Of a stretch of 60,000 nucleotides of DNA, positions 35,441 through 47,643 are shown piece by piece. Under the pieces are notes generated by a model, which worked only from the letters and a program-made list of their open reading frames with translations, ran no database searches and was not told the DNA's origin. Source of the stretch: Symsagittifera roscoffensis (lineage: Eukaryota > Xenacoelomorpha > Acoela > Convolutidae); contig NC_087062.1 of the NCBI RefSeq assembly GCF_963678635.1, forward strand, positions 53,766,473 through 53,826,472, read 5' to 3'. Position 1 is the stretch's first letter. Every line of letters begins with the position of its first letter. The translations under genes were made by a program, and so were the position numbers.

Positions 35441-36130
35441 CCAGTATAGACCCATTTTAGGGAGCACCCAGCTACGCGCTATCCCTGCTGCTTCTGCTGT
35501 TGCTGCATTCATCATTTGGAGAAAAAGAAACGAACCCTCCGCCGCCAGCAGCTCATTTCACTCATGGCATAGCTAGATTAGACAAGCTTAACACGCAAAT
35601 TTAGACGCACTTCACTCCAGGTATAATATGCCTATTCGATCAAGTAAAAAGCACGCATAAATTTTAAATTTTACCCGCCATAGTCTTACTGTCATCTCAA
35701 ACATTGCACTCATTGTCTGCGGCAAATTTCAATCGGAAGCCACTTTTAACTCTATTAGTTGCCTCATTCTTCTATCAAACAGAGCCCATAATATTGCACT
35801 CTTTCAGTCATATATTCCATCAATCACTTCAGTTCGAGCCCCCACTCGAAGAGCTTAATTTTATTCTAAATTTAAAAGTGACATACATCGCATCGTTACT
35901 TTATTCCCTGACAGCAGATATCGAAATGGCGCGACCCTTTTTCAAGTTGGCATTTCATCTCTAATTGGGTAAATTGTAAAAAGCCATCCTCATTACATTA
36001 TTTGCCTTCTCCTCTGCATTAATTCATTATTATCGCTTCCCCTCGAAAGGCCTCTTCCCAAACGGACGGGACGAACGAAACTAGAGGTACTAAAGAGAGC
36101 CGATCACTTCAATCGACGCAATTGTAAAAA
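35441..36130. other. Non-repetitive, less AT-rich block of unknown function
   Basis: After CCATTTTAG (a possible acceptor) the plus strand is open for 47 codons (35461-35604), with a hydrophobic ALSLLLLLLLH core then EKETNPPPPAAH. Further right is an 86-codon plus frame (35704-35964) without recognisable features. It could be an exon or regulatory DNA. Confidence 0.3.
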
Positions 36131-36699
36131 CACTTTAACAATTTGCTATCGTCAATATTATATCATATCATTCAATTGAGTGTAAAAGCTCTTATGCTGT
36201 TTTTGAAAGTGGTGCTGACACTGGAGCCACATCGTTCATTTTAACACTATCTTTCAAACTATCTCTTTGTTTATGCGAAGGTACTTCTATCCAGGAACGT
36301 TTATCGGGCAAGTAAATATCTTCACTTCTGGTTCACATTATTTCTACATGTAACTTAGAATTTAGAACTTTTTCATCGAATTCTTCAAAAAAAGTACACG
36401 GATAAAATGACGAAAAAAAAACTGTTTAATTAATCACTTTGTTTGTAGACTCCTAAAATTTATAGTGTCATGAAAATACAATCAAGGTCATTGGTTTCAA
36501 AACAACAACTATAGCCAGTTGCTGAGCAAGTAGCATAGAAAGTTCCTGATTCCGGCCACACTAGTAGCATAGAAAGTTCCGGCCAATCTGCAAAAATGAG
36601 AAAAAAATGCTTTAAAAAAGCTATTGCTGTAGCACATTAAAACGTTACTTTGTGAAGTGGTCGGAACAAAACCCTTGGATAATGTTGTGTTAGTAATTA

Positions 36700-36890
36700 T
36701 GAAACATAGAGGCAAAACTTCGCTTCGGAAACACTGGTGATAACACGACAAAAAAGCAGCTTTATAAAGTGAAATGGGAAAAAGAAGAAATAAGGCTCTA
36801 ATTAGTAAAACTTTGCTGTGTATCGGATTCACGCCTGCGACTTCGAGATTAGGAGTCTCACGCCTTGCCCTCTCTGCCACGGACGCTGAA
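36700..36890 (-). repeat. tRNA-Lys-derived repeat, second copy
   Basis: Contains minus-strand TGAGACTCCTAATCTCGAAG and GTCGCAGGCGTGAATCCG. The body (GCAGCTTTATAAAGTGAAAT) and the CTTCGCTTCGGAAACACTGG end resemble the copy at 24120. Confidence 0.6.
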
Positions 36891-36899
36891 TTCTCGGCA

Positions 36900-39800
36900 A
36901 ACACTAGTCACAAATAGAGCAGCTACATAGGCTAACAACTTGCCAGTGCGATGCGGCAGTGACACCAAACTTAAATAGACACAATTTTGCATCTAATAGT
37001 TTGGAATATAAGCTGAAGGCCTCCACACTAACTTTGCATCTAGCAAGATGGAAATCAAAAAGCCAAAGTATGTATAAATTATGCATTTCGAAAAATTGCG
37101 AGATACATTGAATTGAAAAATTTCTAAATCAAGTAACTATTATTGCACTGTTGTTTGAAACAAAAAAAAAGCTTTTTTGTGGTTCTTTTGATGAATTAAA
37201 AATGCATCAAGTGTATTAGCATATTACTACTCGAATTTCAAAGCACATTCTATCAAGAAGCCGTAAAGGTGACAACAAAAGTGGCACAAATAATTGCATC
37301 TTAGGTTTTAAAAAAAAGAATAGTTGTACTATTACACTACGATCGCTAAAGCGCGCGAGTGTAAACAGAAGTATTAGTAATATAAATGAACTCTATCAAA
37401 GAGAAAATATGACAACTTATTATTTTCTAAACTATAGTTTTTTTAAGAAAAACTATTTGGAGTAGAATATAAACATCACAAACATAGCGCGCCAAGCTGG
37501 CCGACAGCAGAGAATTAGACGACAGTCTTTGAGTCGAAAAAATAACTGAAAAAATTTCTTAAGTCTTTGTCGTAATCAATTTTTAGCAACTCCCAACACA
37601 CGAACAAATAATTCTGATCTCCTTACAAGCGTCGCATTACAAGACGACTACGCCGATTTAAAAAGCCGAGGGAACCTTAAAACAAAAAAAAACGATACGG
37701 AGCTTGAAATGCAGACAGGCTCAAAATATATCTATTGGCCAGATAAGTGTGCTGGTATAAATGATTCAGTGATTTTATTTAACAAGTTACAAGCCCGAAA
37801 AAGTATTATTTTCTTATTTGGGTTTGGACAAAATAACGTATGAGCGCAAAAAAAACGGCAAATGGTCTGAAGGTTTCTGTCACCGCTGAAAGATGTAAAT
37901 TTAAAAGTCGACCAAATTATTAGCTTTTTGCTGCACCCGTTAAAAAATCGGTAGCAGATTTTGACTAATTTTAGTGTCCTACATGACCAATCTTATTGAA
38001 CTGTACACAAAAAAAATCTAACAACACAGTTACACGCCATGCATGCAGGATAGCATCGCTAACGCATATTTGACAATGGCAAAAGATCACTCGCAGGAAA
38101 AAATTTCCGCGTAATTAAACATGAAACATTCCCTGATATGTTCCTGACAAACATTTACGCGCATTAACAGCTCTAAAATAATACATCCATTATTACATCA
38201 CAGCGAGAAAATGACCACACTGGATGGACATTTTTTCTTTTCGAATCGGCTAAAAATTGATCAAAACTATTTTCAATTGTAATATTTATTGTTTCAAATC
38301 ACATTTTTTTCCTACCAAATCTTATCTGTTGGCGCATTCTTATTCATTTCATTGATTAAAAACTTCGCTAAATTTGATAAAAACAAATAAATCAGCGTGA
38401 AAAGGCAATCTACCAAAAAAACTCTGAATGCGGCAGAATTGAACATAGCAGAGCATGTTAGTCAGCAAAACAGTAAGTACCATAAACTCTACAATATTCT
38501 AAGAACGTTTTGTTCGGCCACAACACACATCCACAAGCGTTGAGAAGGAACAAAGGCTCGTTTTCATTGGCTGGAAAGACTTTGGTTTCGTAAAATCATT
38601 TTCTACAAAAAAGCGGTCATGTGGCGTCGACTGATGAACAAAAAGCCTCTTTTTGAGACAGAATTCGAACACAACATATATCAAAGAAAAATTACCTGTG
38701 TCATGAAAAGCGCTTTCAGGATATATTTAGCAGCAACCAACTATCATTTAAGCAATAGACGTTTTCAAGGTATAAATAACTAGTAAGATTTTCACTCACA
38801 AACTAACAAAAAACGCCTCCTCATTCACAAAAAAAACATCAAAGAAAAAGATAATTAAATATTATTGAAGTTTGGTATAAGAAAGTTTATAAACGTTTTC
38901 AGCATACCTCTGGTCTGGCCAAAGGCTGAAACAAAGGGATTGAATAGTGGTAAAAATAAACATGTGGTGTGCTGGGCGTCTGCAAATTAATGGCAGTAGG
39001 TCAACGAGCTTAAGTTAAAACAACCTTTCTATGATTAGCGGCCCTTAAAGCCGAAAAACTTGAAAGTTTCTCTATTAGCCTACCCTCTGTTGGCAAAAAC
39101 GCAACACTTTGGTGACTACGGCGCTCACTGTTGTTATGCAATTATGGTAATTGTGATGCAATTTCGGCTTCAAGATATGGCGGTATGTCGAATCTTCACT
39201 AAATTATAAATACGCTAAGTAATTGCCAAGTAACAATGGCAAAAACTGTTATTATACATCACCTTTAAGAACAAGGAAAAAAGTAACAATCACCTTGCAT
39301 CCCTCATCACCATGAAGCTATTTAAATTAGAAGAACTTTTTACGATTAATACTTTTTTGATAACACTAACCCACTTTGAGTTAACATTTTTTTCCATTAA
39401 AAATACTTTCATTAAGACCCACTTTTTACTTAAATGAATGTTCCTATTTTAACGATTCTTCTGATATAGCAAAGCGCAATTTAATTTATTAAATGAACTC
39501 GCTGTGCTTAAAAAGAAATGAAGAGTCAGTCAAGCCGCCAAAATATGAAATAGAGAGCGACTGAACATATTTTTCCTCAAAAAATTACCGCAAAACCAAA
39601 AAAAAATTATTAAAGAATGAAAATCAAAGCTCAAAAAATCAAAGCATGTTCGCCATTAGCTTGCTTCGAACTGCTATTTTAATGCGTTGAAATTTGGTTT
39701 GATTCGCATCGCTCAAATTAGTCGATCTTACGCGTGTAGCAACAGAAAAATGCATAAAATTGAGCATAATTCAAACTGAAACAAGGATAGCTCGTTACTG

Positions 39801-40270
39801 TGCATAGTTAATGTTCCGACCATAGTCTTAGAAAACACAACTTTTTTTTCAAATTAGAGTCGTTTTTTTTCGGCGTGGTGTGATAAGGGGATCTGAACGA
39901 ACAACTAGAAGTTAGGCATATTCGACAGTCATAGTAAAATAAGCAAATTGGAAAACAATTTTTGTACAAAAACATAACTAGAAAAAATATATTAAAAAGA
40001 CGTTCAAAAACTTCATTTTTTGCAGTTTTTGATTCCAAAAAAAAGCGCTAAAACACTCAAAAAAACTATCGTTACTCGATTAAAATTAAGTTTTTACGTT
40101 TTAATTGAGCTATTCTAAGTTTTTAAGCAATCAAAATGAGCGATTGTAACCGTGCTCGCTCGCTTTGTACTCTCAATTTAAGAGGAAAAACCAAATTTCA
40201 AACCGGTTTTTTGCGACACTGGGAAAGTATTTTCAATATTTTTTCAGTTGTTCGAATCACGACTGTAAGA
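36900..40270. other. Gene-free block
   Basis: AT-rich, with no supported gene on either strand. One interspersed repeat copy starts at ~39781 (ACAAGGATAGCTCGTTACTG). Confidence 0.5.
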
Positions 40271-40280
40271 ACTTCACACA

Positions 40281-40680
40281 GAGGCGAAGTTGCACTTCGC
40301 ATGAACAAACTAAAAAAATGACTAATAACGCTACTGGGAAAAACTGAATGAGTAAAACTTTCAGCACGCCATTTATTAGTCTACAAAATTGCTAAGTGAC
40401 GCAAGCCAATTATGACGCATTAGCAGTACTAGTCAAAATGAAAAAAATGCCAACTAAGATGCCTCAATTTATAGAGCGGACGCATTTTAACCAGTATACG
40501 AGAAAGTTCATTAAAAACATCCGACCCTGCCCAGGTTTGAACCCTTTTATTTTGTTGCGGGTCTCCTTCCCTACCTCCACACTAAAGATCCATGATACCT
40601 TGAACCTAAATTTGTATATAAACGTCTGTGTTAATATCTTTAGCATTGGCTGTACTTAGAGGCTGGTTATTGATCAAAAT
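40281..40680 (-). repeat. tRNA-derived repeat, family 2, copy 2
   Basis: Same layout as 8274-8695. It has a perfect hairpin GCGAAGT-TGC-ACTTCGC (40284-40300), GACGCAAGCCAATTATGACG, a tRNA-like module on the minus strand (B box rendered GGTTCAAACC) and the TTTAGCATTGGCTGTA extension. Confidence 0.75.
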
Positions 40681-40689
40681 GAATACTTT

Positions 40690-42760
40690 CAAAACGAACA
40701 CATTTTGTCGCGTATTATTTGCTTTGCTTGTGTAAATATGATATGTCCCTCAACTCTCTCCGAACTAAAACACGCCCGAACACAAAGTTCCTCCCGATTT
40801 TTCAAATGGTCGGAACAAAAGTTGACGAATAGCAAACACGCGAAACATAAAAAGATAAGATCGCACGTTATATATATTTTTAACATTTTGAGTCCAGGTC
40901 GTCGATATCTTCAAAAGGTATAAAATTTTAATGTTAATTTAAAATGTGTGTGGTGTAACTGTTTGTTTTTTGAAATTTGGAGTTTTTTTAATCAAATCAT
41001 CCCGACAAGCCATATAAAGTACAAAGTGATAGATTTCACTCCTAGTAACATAGCATTTATGACAAATAGCCTGCTATAAACAAGTTCGAAATATTTCTAA
41101 GACGGATTAAATCTCCGCTTACGCGTTAATTGCGCGAAACATATCGCGCGTTAGTTGTCCCAAATTGGCGATCTTTAAGCCCCCATAACTTAACGAACAA
41201 TAATCACAGGCACAATAGTTTCTTAAATTTGAGCTCATGACAACAATACTTTACAAACGTTATAAAAAATATTGTCAAAAATTGCTAGTTAAAAAAAATT
41301 CTCTAGAGAAAAAAACACCCGGCCCACAAATGTTTCGTCACTTTCTTCGCAAGTCGGAACAATAGGCTCTCTTATATTTCAATTTTTGATATGCTTAGCG
41401 AGCCTAAAATTCCTAGTTACTGAATAACAAACCAATCATAAATAAAAAAAACTCCGAAGAAACGACTCTTTAAGGAATTACTAAATATGCTTGTTTCACA
41501 TTTCGCCCAACAAAATTTCCTGGGTATATTTTGATGACGCTTCTTAACATATGTACTTGCTAGCTATTTCTTCTGATGAAAGCCTCTATTCTGCACCCAA
41601 AAAACAACCGTACATTATCTAGCCGCCAATGCTTCAAATAACTTCCCTTAACTTGACGCTCCATTTTACTTTTTGAGGTTTATTAATGACTAAAATCTAA
41701 AGTGAATAGTTTGAATTTTAAAAAATATACACAAGTTCTGCTGAGTTTTATACACATAAATGAAACAAACGTTGTTTAACTAAAAAGTTTGTGCAGGCTG
41801 TTTAGAAAGTTCATTTGAATAAATACACATACTACTGAATATTAAATTGAGAAGAGTTAAAAAAATAAAAAAGCTTATCAATTAAGCTTCGTATAAAACA
41901 ATTGACTCTTGTTACAGTTTGTACCAATATCGCAGAATGTAAGCAAACAAGACAATTGCTGAAACATTAGAGAACTTATTATTACAACTGCTTTGTCAAT
42001 TCCAATGAAATTAATATTACTAGGCTTGTAAAAATTTACTATACAAATTGGTCAAGATTCTTCTCTACAAAAACCGCTTTGCCCTGCACTATTGGTAAGT
42101 TTAATTCATTTACCGGATTCAATTGATATGTTTCCTTAGTTTCTAGATGATTAAATTCAAAAAGACATTCAATAGTACTTTTTTCCTATCGCTGAATGCT
42201 TATTTGTAAGTTTAAGCTTAAATGTATCAAAGCTAAGGCACATATAATATCTATCCAAAATCATCATCAATCAGAGGAAATGAGCAGCAGCTCAACATAA
42301 AATTTACAGTAAAATTAAACTTTTGAAACGCGGAGAAACTTTGAGCTTTCTGAAACGTGATCCAGCTCTGGAAACGCGACTGAGCCCATCAACCAATCAG
42401 GCAGTTGAAAAATCGTAGTCAGACAAATCAGTGCAGACACGGATCTGAGATTGTGCACGCAGAATTTCAAAATTAAAATTTTGACGGCCTTTAGAAAATT
42501 TTTTATTTGCGTCGGCCAAAAATGGATGCCGAAAGCTAGAACTAAAGAGGAATCCTTTGGGTGGTCAAGGGTAGAAATCCTGAATCCGCTATGCCTGAAT
42601 TGAAATGTAGTTTCAAGTTGTGTTACATGTCATACTCCGAGCAAACATTACAAATGATTGAATAGATTTGGAAAAAAAGTTTTATTGTAGAAAGTTTCAG
42701 GAGTTGGGTCACTATTTTCAGTAGCTCCACTATTTTCATATAATTTAAAAACAAATCTCA
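40690..42760. other. Gene-free block
   Basis: AT-rich, with few recognisable repeats. I see no gene. Confidence 0.5.
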
Positions 42761-42764
42761 ACTT

Positions 42765-43100
42765 TCGAATTTCCAAGAAAAAAATAGATGCCCTTCAAGC
42801 TCTTTGAATTTCTAGAACGGTTTATGATTGGCACTTTTTTTGATAACATTAACCCAACTTGAGAAAACTGGATCAAAAGGTTAAACTTGTATTTCACTGG
42901 GAAATCTGATAATTAAATTCCGCGTTCGAAACTAGAAATCGTTCACCTCTTTTCGCGCCATTTCTACGCTCGTATTTGGAGAATGCTATTTACGTCACTT
43001 TCAGCAGATGAATTTCAAAATTTTATGATTTTTTCCTGAGAAAAAAACCAGCAAGACCTATATAAGAGTCTTCACTACGTTCATTACTCTTGAAAATTCG
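42765..43100 (+). repeat. Dispersed family A repeat, best-preserved copy
   Basis: Runs from GATGCCCTTCAAGCTCTTTG through AACTTGAGAAAACTGGATCA, AACTAGAAATCGTTCACC and GTATTTGGAGAATGCTATTT to CAAGACCTATATAAGAGTCT and CACTACGTTCATTACTCTTG. Confidence 0.65.
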
Positions 43101-43400
43101 GCTATGACTCGGATTCGATCTCCGACCTACAGCGACCTAAAGAATATGAGTCTCACGCACTAACAACTCAGCCAGGGACGCTTAATAAATCACAAACACT
43201 AGCCAAAACAAAGCAGAGAACAGATGCCATGCAATTTCCAATGCTACAGATCATAATTATAGCAAAAGCACACAAATAAGTGAACACTTCTAATGAACAC
43301 TTAGATTTGCGAGTTAGGGCTAAAAAAAGAAGATTCGTACTAATACACTACGCTGCTTGTTAGTGTAATCAAAGAAGGATTTCCTTTAATCACCCCTTGA
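43100..43400 (-). repeat. tRNA-derived repeat, third related copy
   Basis: The minus-strand module at ~43175-43107 has GGCTGAGTTGTTAGTGCG and a B box GATCGAATCC. It is followed on the right by GCAGAGAACAGATG and GAACACTTCTAATGAACAC, which also flank the copy at 24120 (24345-24430). Confidence 0.55.
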
Positions 43401-43823
43401 TACTCAAGTTAACAGAACCATGCAACAGAGACGACATCATTTGCACCTTTCTTTGAAGAAGAAAATCGACGCCTTTTTCAAAACCCGACAAACCGCTCTT
43501 ATAAGGGCTGAAAACGAGAAACTATCCTTTTGAACCGCAGATTTTTGTACCTCGTAAGGTTAGTTTGAAAATGGTTGTATAGTTAAGAATAGTTTACCGC
43601 ATAGGTAGAAAACACGAGTTTGAAATTTGAAAAAATGAGTCATTTTCAAACGCAGAGACAAATAGGAGCTTTGCACCACTTGCGATACATCAAGTACGTA
43701 AAGAACTGACTATGGGCAATAACTTAAGCATATTCTGAACTTTCAAAAACTACAGTAACTAGAACAAACTCTCAAGAGCACATATGATTCTAAGGCGAAA
43801 GAATAACTATTATATATAAATAA

Positions 43824-44870
43824 CTAGGGGCCCAGCTGAAAGCTGGAGAGACCTGTTTGATTATTTTAATATTGATTATTTTGAAATTGTTTTAAAATTT
43901 CAGGTTTCTCAAGTCGATAGCGCCTTTCCTACGCAAAAAAAAGAAGCTTATGCATTCATTGGTAACGCTTTGGTAAAAAGTTTTCATGAGGGAACTTTTC
44001 AAGTCCATAGGTGTTTCCCTAGACAATAGGGGCCCAGCTGGAAGCTGGAGAGACCTGTTTGGTTATTTCAGAAAAAACGTTATACAAATTTTTGATGAAA
44101 TCGAATTAGCTAGCGCTTTTTGTTTTATTGACATGAAGCGGATTCCATTGTCTAAAAAATACACACAATAAGTATATTGAATCAATAGTGTTGAATCCTA
44201 AGTGTACAGCTCTTCCCCGAGACAAATTAAGGACCAGCCGCTTGGGCAGGGGAGTTTCCTACAACCTGGTCTATCGATTAAACCCTTAATCCCAAATCTG
44301 GATGGGTAGTTTTTGAAGAAATGGAAAGTTTGAAAAAATGGCCTAAAAACCGAAAAATTGACTATTCCTAAGTGTATAGCTCTTCCCCTAGACAAATTAG
44401 GGACGAGCCGTTTGTGTAGGGGGGTTCCTACAACCTGGTCTATCGATTAAACCCTTAATCCCAAATCTGGACGGGTAGTTTTTGAGGAAATCGGAAAGAT
44501 TTGAAAAAAGGCCAAAAAAGTCAAAAAAGTGACTTTTCCTAAGTCTATAGCTCTTCCCCTAGGCAAGTTAAGGACCAGCCGCTTGTGCGGGGGAGTTTCC
44601 TACAACCTGGTCTATCGATTAAACCCTTAATTCCAAATCTGGATGGGTAGTTTTTGAGGAAATCGACAATTTCCAAAAAAAATGGGCAAAAAGTGAAAAA
44701 AGTACCGAGTTGTGAAGCTTTTCTAAGACCGTAGGGGGTGGGGTAGGGTAAAAAATGCCCTAAATTTCATGCAGGCAGGTAGGTGAAACGCTACTGAATC
44801 CATTGGTACCACTTTTATGAGAATCTGACGGGTAGTTTTTTGGGAAATCTCATCTGGAAAAAAAAACGTT
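43824..44870 (-). mobile_element. Helitron-like element, second family, youngest array
   Basis: The end at 43824 is CTAGGGGCCCAGCTGAAAGCTGG. A second hairpin copy at ~44028 is part of a ~207-base direct duplication. From 44203 to ~44700 there are three highly similar units of ~167 bases with CTTCCCCTAGACAAATTA and CTACAACCTGGTCTATCGAT, then a diverged unit. The small plus-strand frame at 43986-44171 lies inside the repeat and is not taken as a gene. Confidence 0.65.
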
Positions 44871-44879
44871 TTCATAATA

Positions 44880-47486
44880 CCTGTTTAATAAATCAAACAG
44901 GAATTAGCGAACGAATAATTATTAAAATAAAACAACTTTAAAACAAAATTTGATACAAAACTCTCAACTCGAAAATATGATTATTTCTAAATGATCACCT
45001 GAAACAATTTCAAAAAAAACAAACAAGGATAGTCGTTTGTTTTTGCGGTCGTTCGAATCACGACTGAGAGGGCTTTAATCATATATATCACTAGACACTT
45101 TCCGATGATTATTTGTGGTACCTGATTTTGTGTGGAAAATAAAAAATAATATTAAGAAAACTAAAACATACCTGAATACAATGTTTATCTTCATTTTTCA
45201 AATGATGGGACCAATTAAGACAGCAATCAAAAGTAGTTCACCAAAAACCACAAAAAAAATACTGGTGATTTACTTCTGGTGAAAAAAAAGTTGAAAAAAA
45301 ACTACAACACCCGAATACAAATTTCCTCCCCATTTTCAAAACAAATTAAGCAATTCCGACTAAATTTGGGTGAAAAGAAATTACCGGCAGCAAGGAGATA
45401 GAATAAATATTAACTTCATTTAAGCGCTAAGGATGAAGGATAATCATAATCGGTTCAACATCTTGTAAAACACAGCTTGAAGAAAAGTTTTACACGGCCT
45501 GAAGAAAAATTTTTGTCCAACTTTAACGCCAAATCGATCGCTTTACTCGCTCGAAATATATACTGAAGCAAGAAACTTAAAATCAATGTTTCTTGACACT
45601 GAGAGAAAGAGGCACTTAGCATAGTGGTAAGGCGTTCATTTTTGAAATCGTCAAATCGTGTATTCGAACCCATGCCATGGCAATGCGAGGACAAGCTCTG
45701 GCTTTAGGTCTACCACAGCCTGACCAATTTCGGCTGCAATAGTGGTACCACGTGAAAGGGCTAGACGCAAAAAAAACGGCCTTGAGGAGCAAAAAAGGAG
45801 CTTCGCTCAACAAAATAACACAGTCTAGAATGTGGAAAGATAATACAAACAGACTATCCTCGAAAGGACTGTTAAGGCCTACAGATAGCTCCTCTGCGAT
45901 TCGCAGGAACCATATTTTTAATATTTTTTAAAAAGCAAATTATGTACTGAACGAATGAAAGGGCTTTAAAATATGATAAATTACTCGACCTATTCTGAGT
46001 TGTGGCACCTGAATTTGCATGAAACAAAAACAAAAGTTCTAAAACACGCCCGATGACAAAGTTCTTTCCCATTTTCAGCGTTCGGAACAAAAGGACTTTC
46101 ATTGAAAAGAGTTTTGAATGAAACAGTTCTGAAATAAGTTGGCCCTTTTCAAGATAATATCTTCGGATTGGTCAGCAGATGGAAACTGATATCACTCAAA
46201 CTATACCGCTGCCTCGACGAGTTTTGAAGTGTACCTCCGTGAAACATGTCGACCAACGGCTTGAACTTTTCATGTGACGTTTAAAGTCTTGCAAAAACGA
46301 ATATATCATTTTTTTAGGATTGAATCGAGTTATTTATAAAAATTGCAACCAAACTGCTTCAATTTCTTTATTTTCATAAAGTTACGACGCATTAAATTTC
46401 ACTTTATCAGTTGACTATTTTGTTGGTATCGAAATTAAATGAATGTGCTTTGAGAAACGTCAATATTTATTCTGCAGATCAAATACCTTCTAACTCATTG
46501 AACTCACCAATTGTCATCTAAATTGTTCTCTTTTAATCATCAGGCGACCGATGTAGCCATCCAACCCTGCATTTCTTCATCCGATGGTATATTTTAGTCT
46601 GAACACTATAAGCAATTTCAACAGACACTCTTAATGCGTACTTATACATACTACACTCTAAGCTGACAATTTCTGTCGAGCAGATTAAGATTCCGCGAAG
46701 AATCTTTATTTGATATTACAACAAGAAAGGATAATAATCATTCAAGATTTCCCCACAGAAAACCTTGAAACAAAATAACCACTCTCTTAAGAATTGTTTC
46801 AGTTTTAAGCAAAAGCGGTTTAGCGAGTGAAATCGATCAAACTTGAGGTAAAACCATTATAGTGCATTTGATTGATCGGTTCAAAATATCACAAATTATC
46901 CAAATAAGAAACAATGTATTGCATTTTGCGACAAACGTTTTTCAGCCTTTGTTAGATGTCCAATTGAATCAATTTTTTGTCGACAGATCTTTCGCTCAAC
47001 TGAAACTACTGTGTGGAAATTACTTCTCTATTCTGACTAAACAACAACAAAACGGAATCGAGCATCTTACAGGTCTAAGCTTCACGGCGATATTGAATAC
47101 AAATACATTGACAACATTATACTCTGTTGTTTTGAAGCCACAGAGGAAGCGGCACAGACACCAACATTCGCTCGAGTTAATTGGAACATATAACAGAAGC
47201 AATTTTACGTCAACATTAGTAGCTAATACTCAACTCCGTGTGGCAGAGACAAAAATTAAAAATTACGACACATCGCATCACAGTTTTACGCAAGTTCAAG
47301 CGGTGTGAAATTAATTAGTATATACTTCTTCTCTTCACAAGACAACATCGGTAGACTGGCAAAAATAGGACCGACTTATTTTGGTTAAAAGCCTTGCAAG
47401 TTTCGTTCACATTCACATCTGAGTTGGTTACTCCTGCTGCTGGTGATTTTGCCTTGTCGACTATTTGGTCGCTTATTTGATAGCAG
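44880..47486. other. Upstream of calcineurin A
   Basis: Repeat copies at 45023-45130 and 45605-45800 and a GATATATCACTC-like block at 45965, then ~1.3 kb of non-repetitive DNA before the start codon. A 148-codon plus frame at 46862-47308 has no internal ATG and ends before exon 1. It may be 5' UTR or promoter-proximal DNA. Confidence 0.45.
45605..45800 (+). repeat. Plus-strand tRNA-derived repeat
   Basis: A-box-like TTAGCATAGTGGTAAGGCG and B-box-like GTATTCGAACCC at 45610-45672. A GC-richer body follows (CTACCACAGCCTGACCAATT), then a tail with GGAGCTTCGCTCAACAAAAT. The orientation is opposite to most tRNA-derived repeats here. The arms pair poorly, so it is a repeat rather than a tRNA gene. 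Confidence 0.6.
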
Positions 47487-47643
47487 ATGGATTGCAAGAA
47501 GGAGAGGTCGGGTTCGAAGGAGAGGAGTGTTGAGGGAAGTGAGGAGACAGGGGAAGGGAAAGCGCTTAGCACTACAGAGCGAAATGTCAAGTCAGTTCCT
47601 CCCATCCCTAGACACAAACTCAACATTCCTTCATTAACTCAAG
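47487..47643 (+). CDS. PPP3C-like: Calcineurin A exon 1
   Basis: Encodes residues 1-52 plus the first base of codon 53. The ATG at 47487 follows an in-frame TAG six bases upstream, so this is the first usable start. The first ~25 residues are charged and serine/glycine-rich. They run into ALSTTERNVKSVPPIPRHKL, which matches the STTDR-V-K-V-P block specific to calcineurin A rather than PP1 or PP2A. The exon ends at a GTGGGT donor in phase 1. Confidence 0.88.

Noticed and set aside
46862-47308. 148-codon ORF as a gene
   Set aside because: There is no ATG in the frame, no recognisable domain, and it lies just upstream of calcineurin exon 1. It is better seen as UTR or chance.
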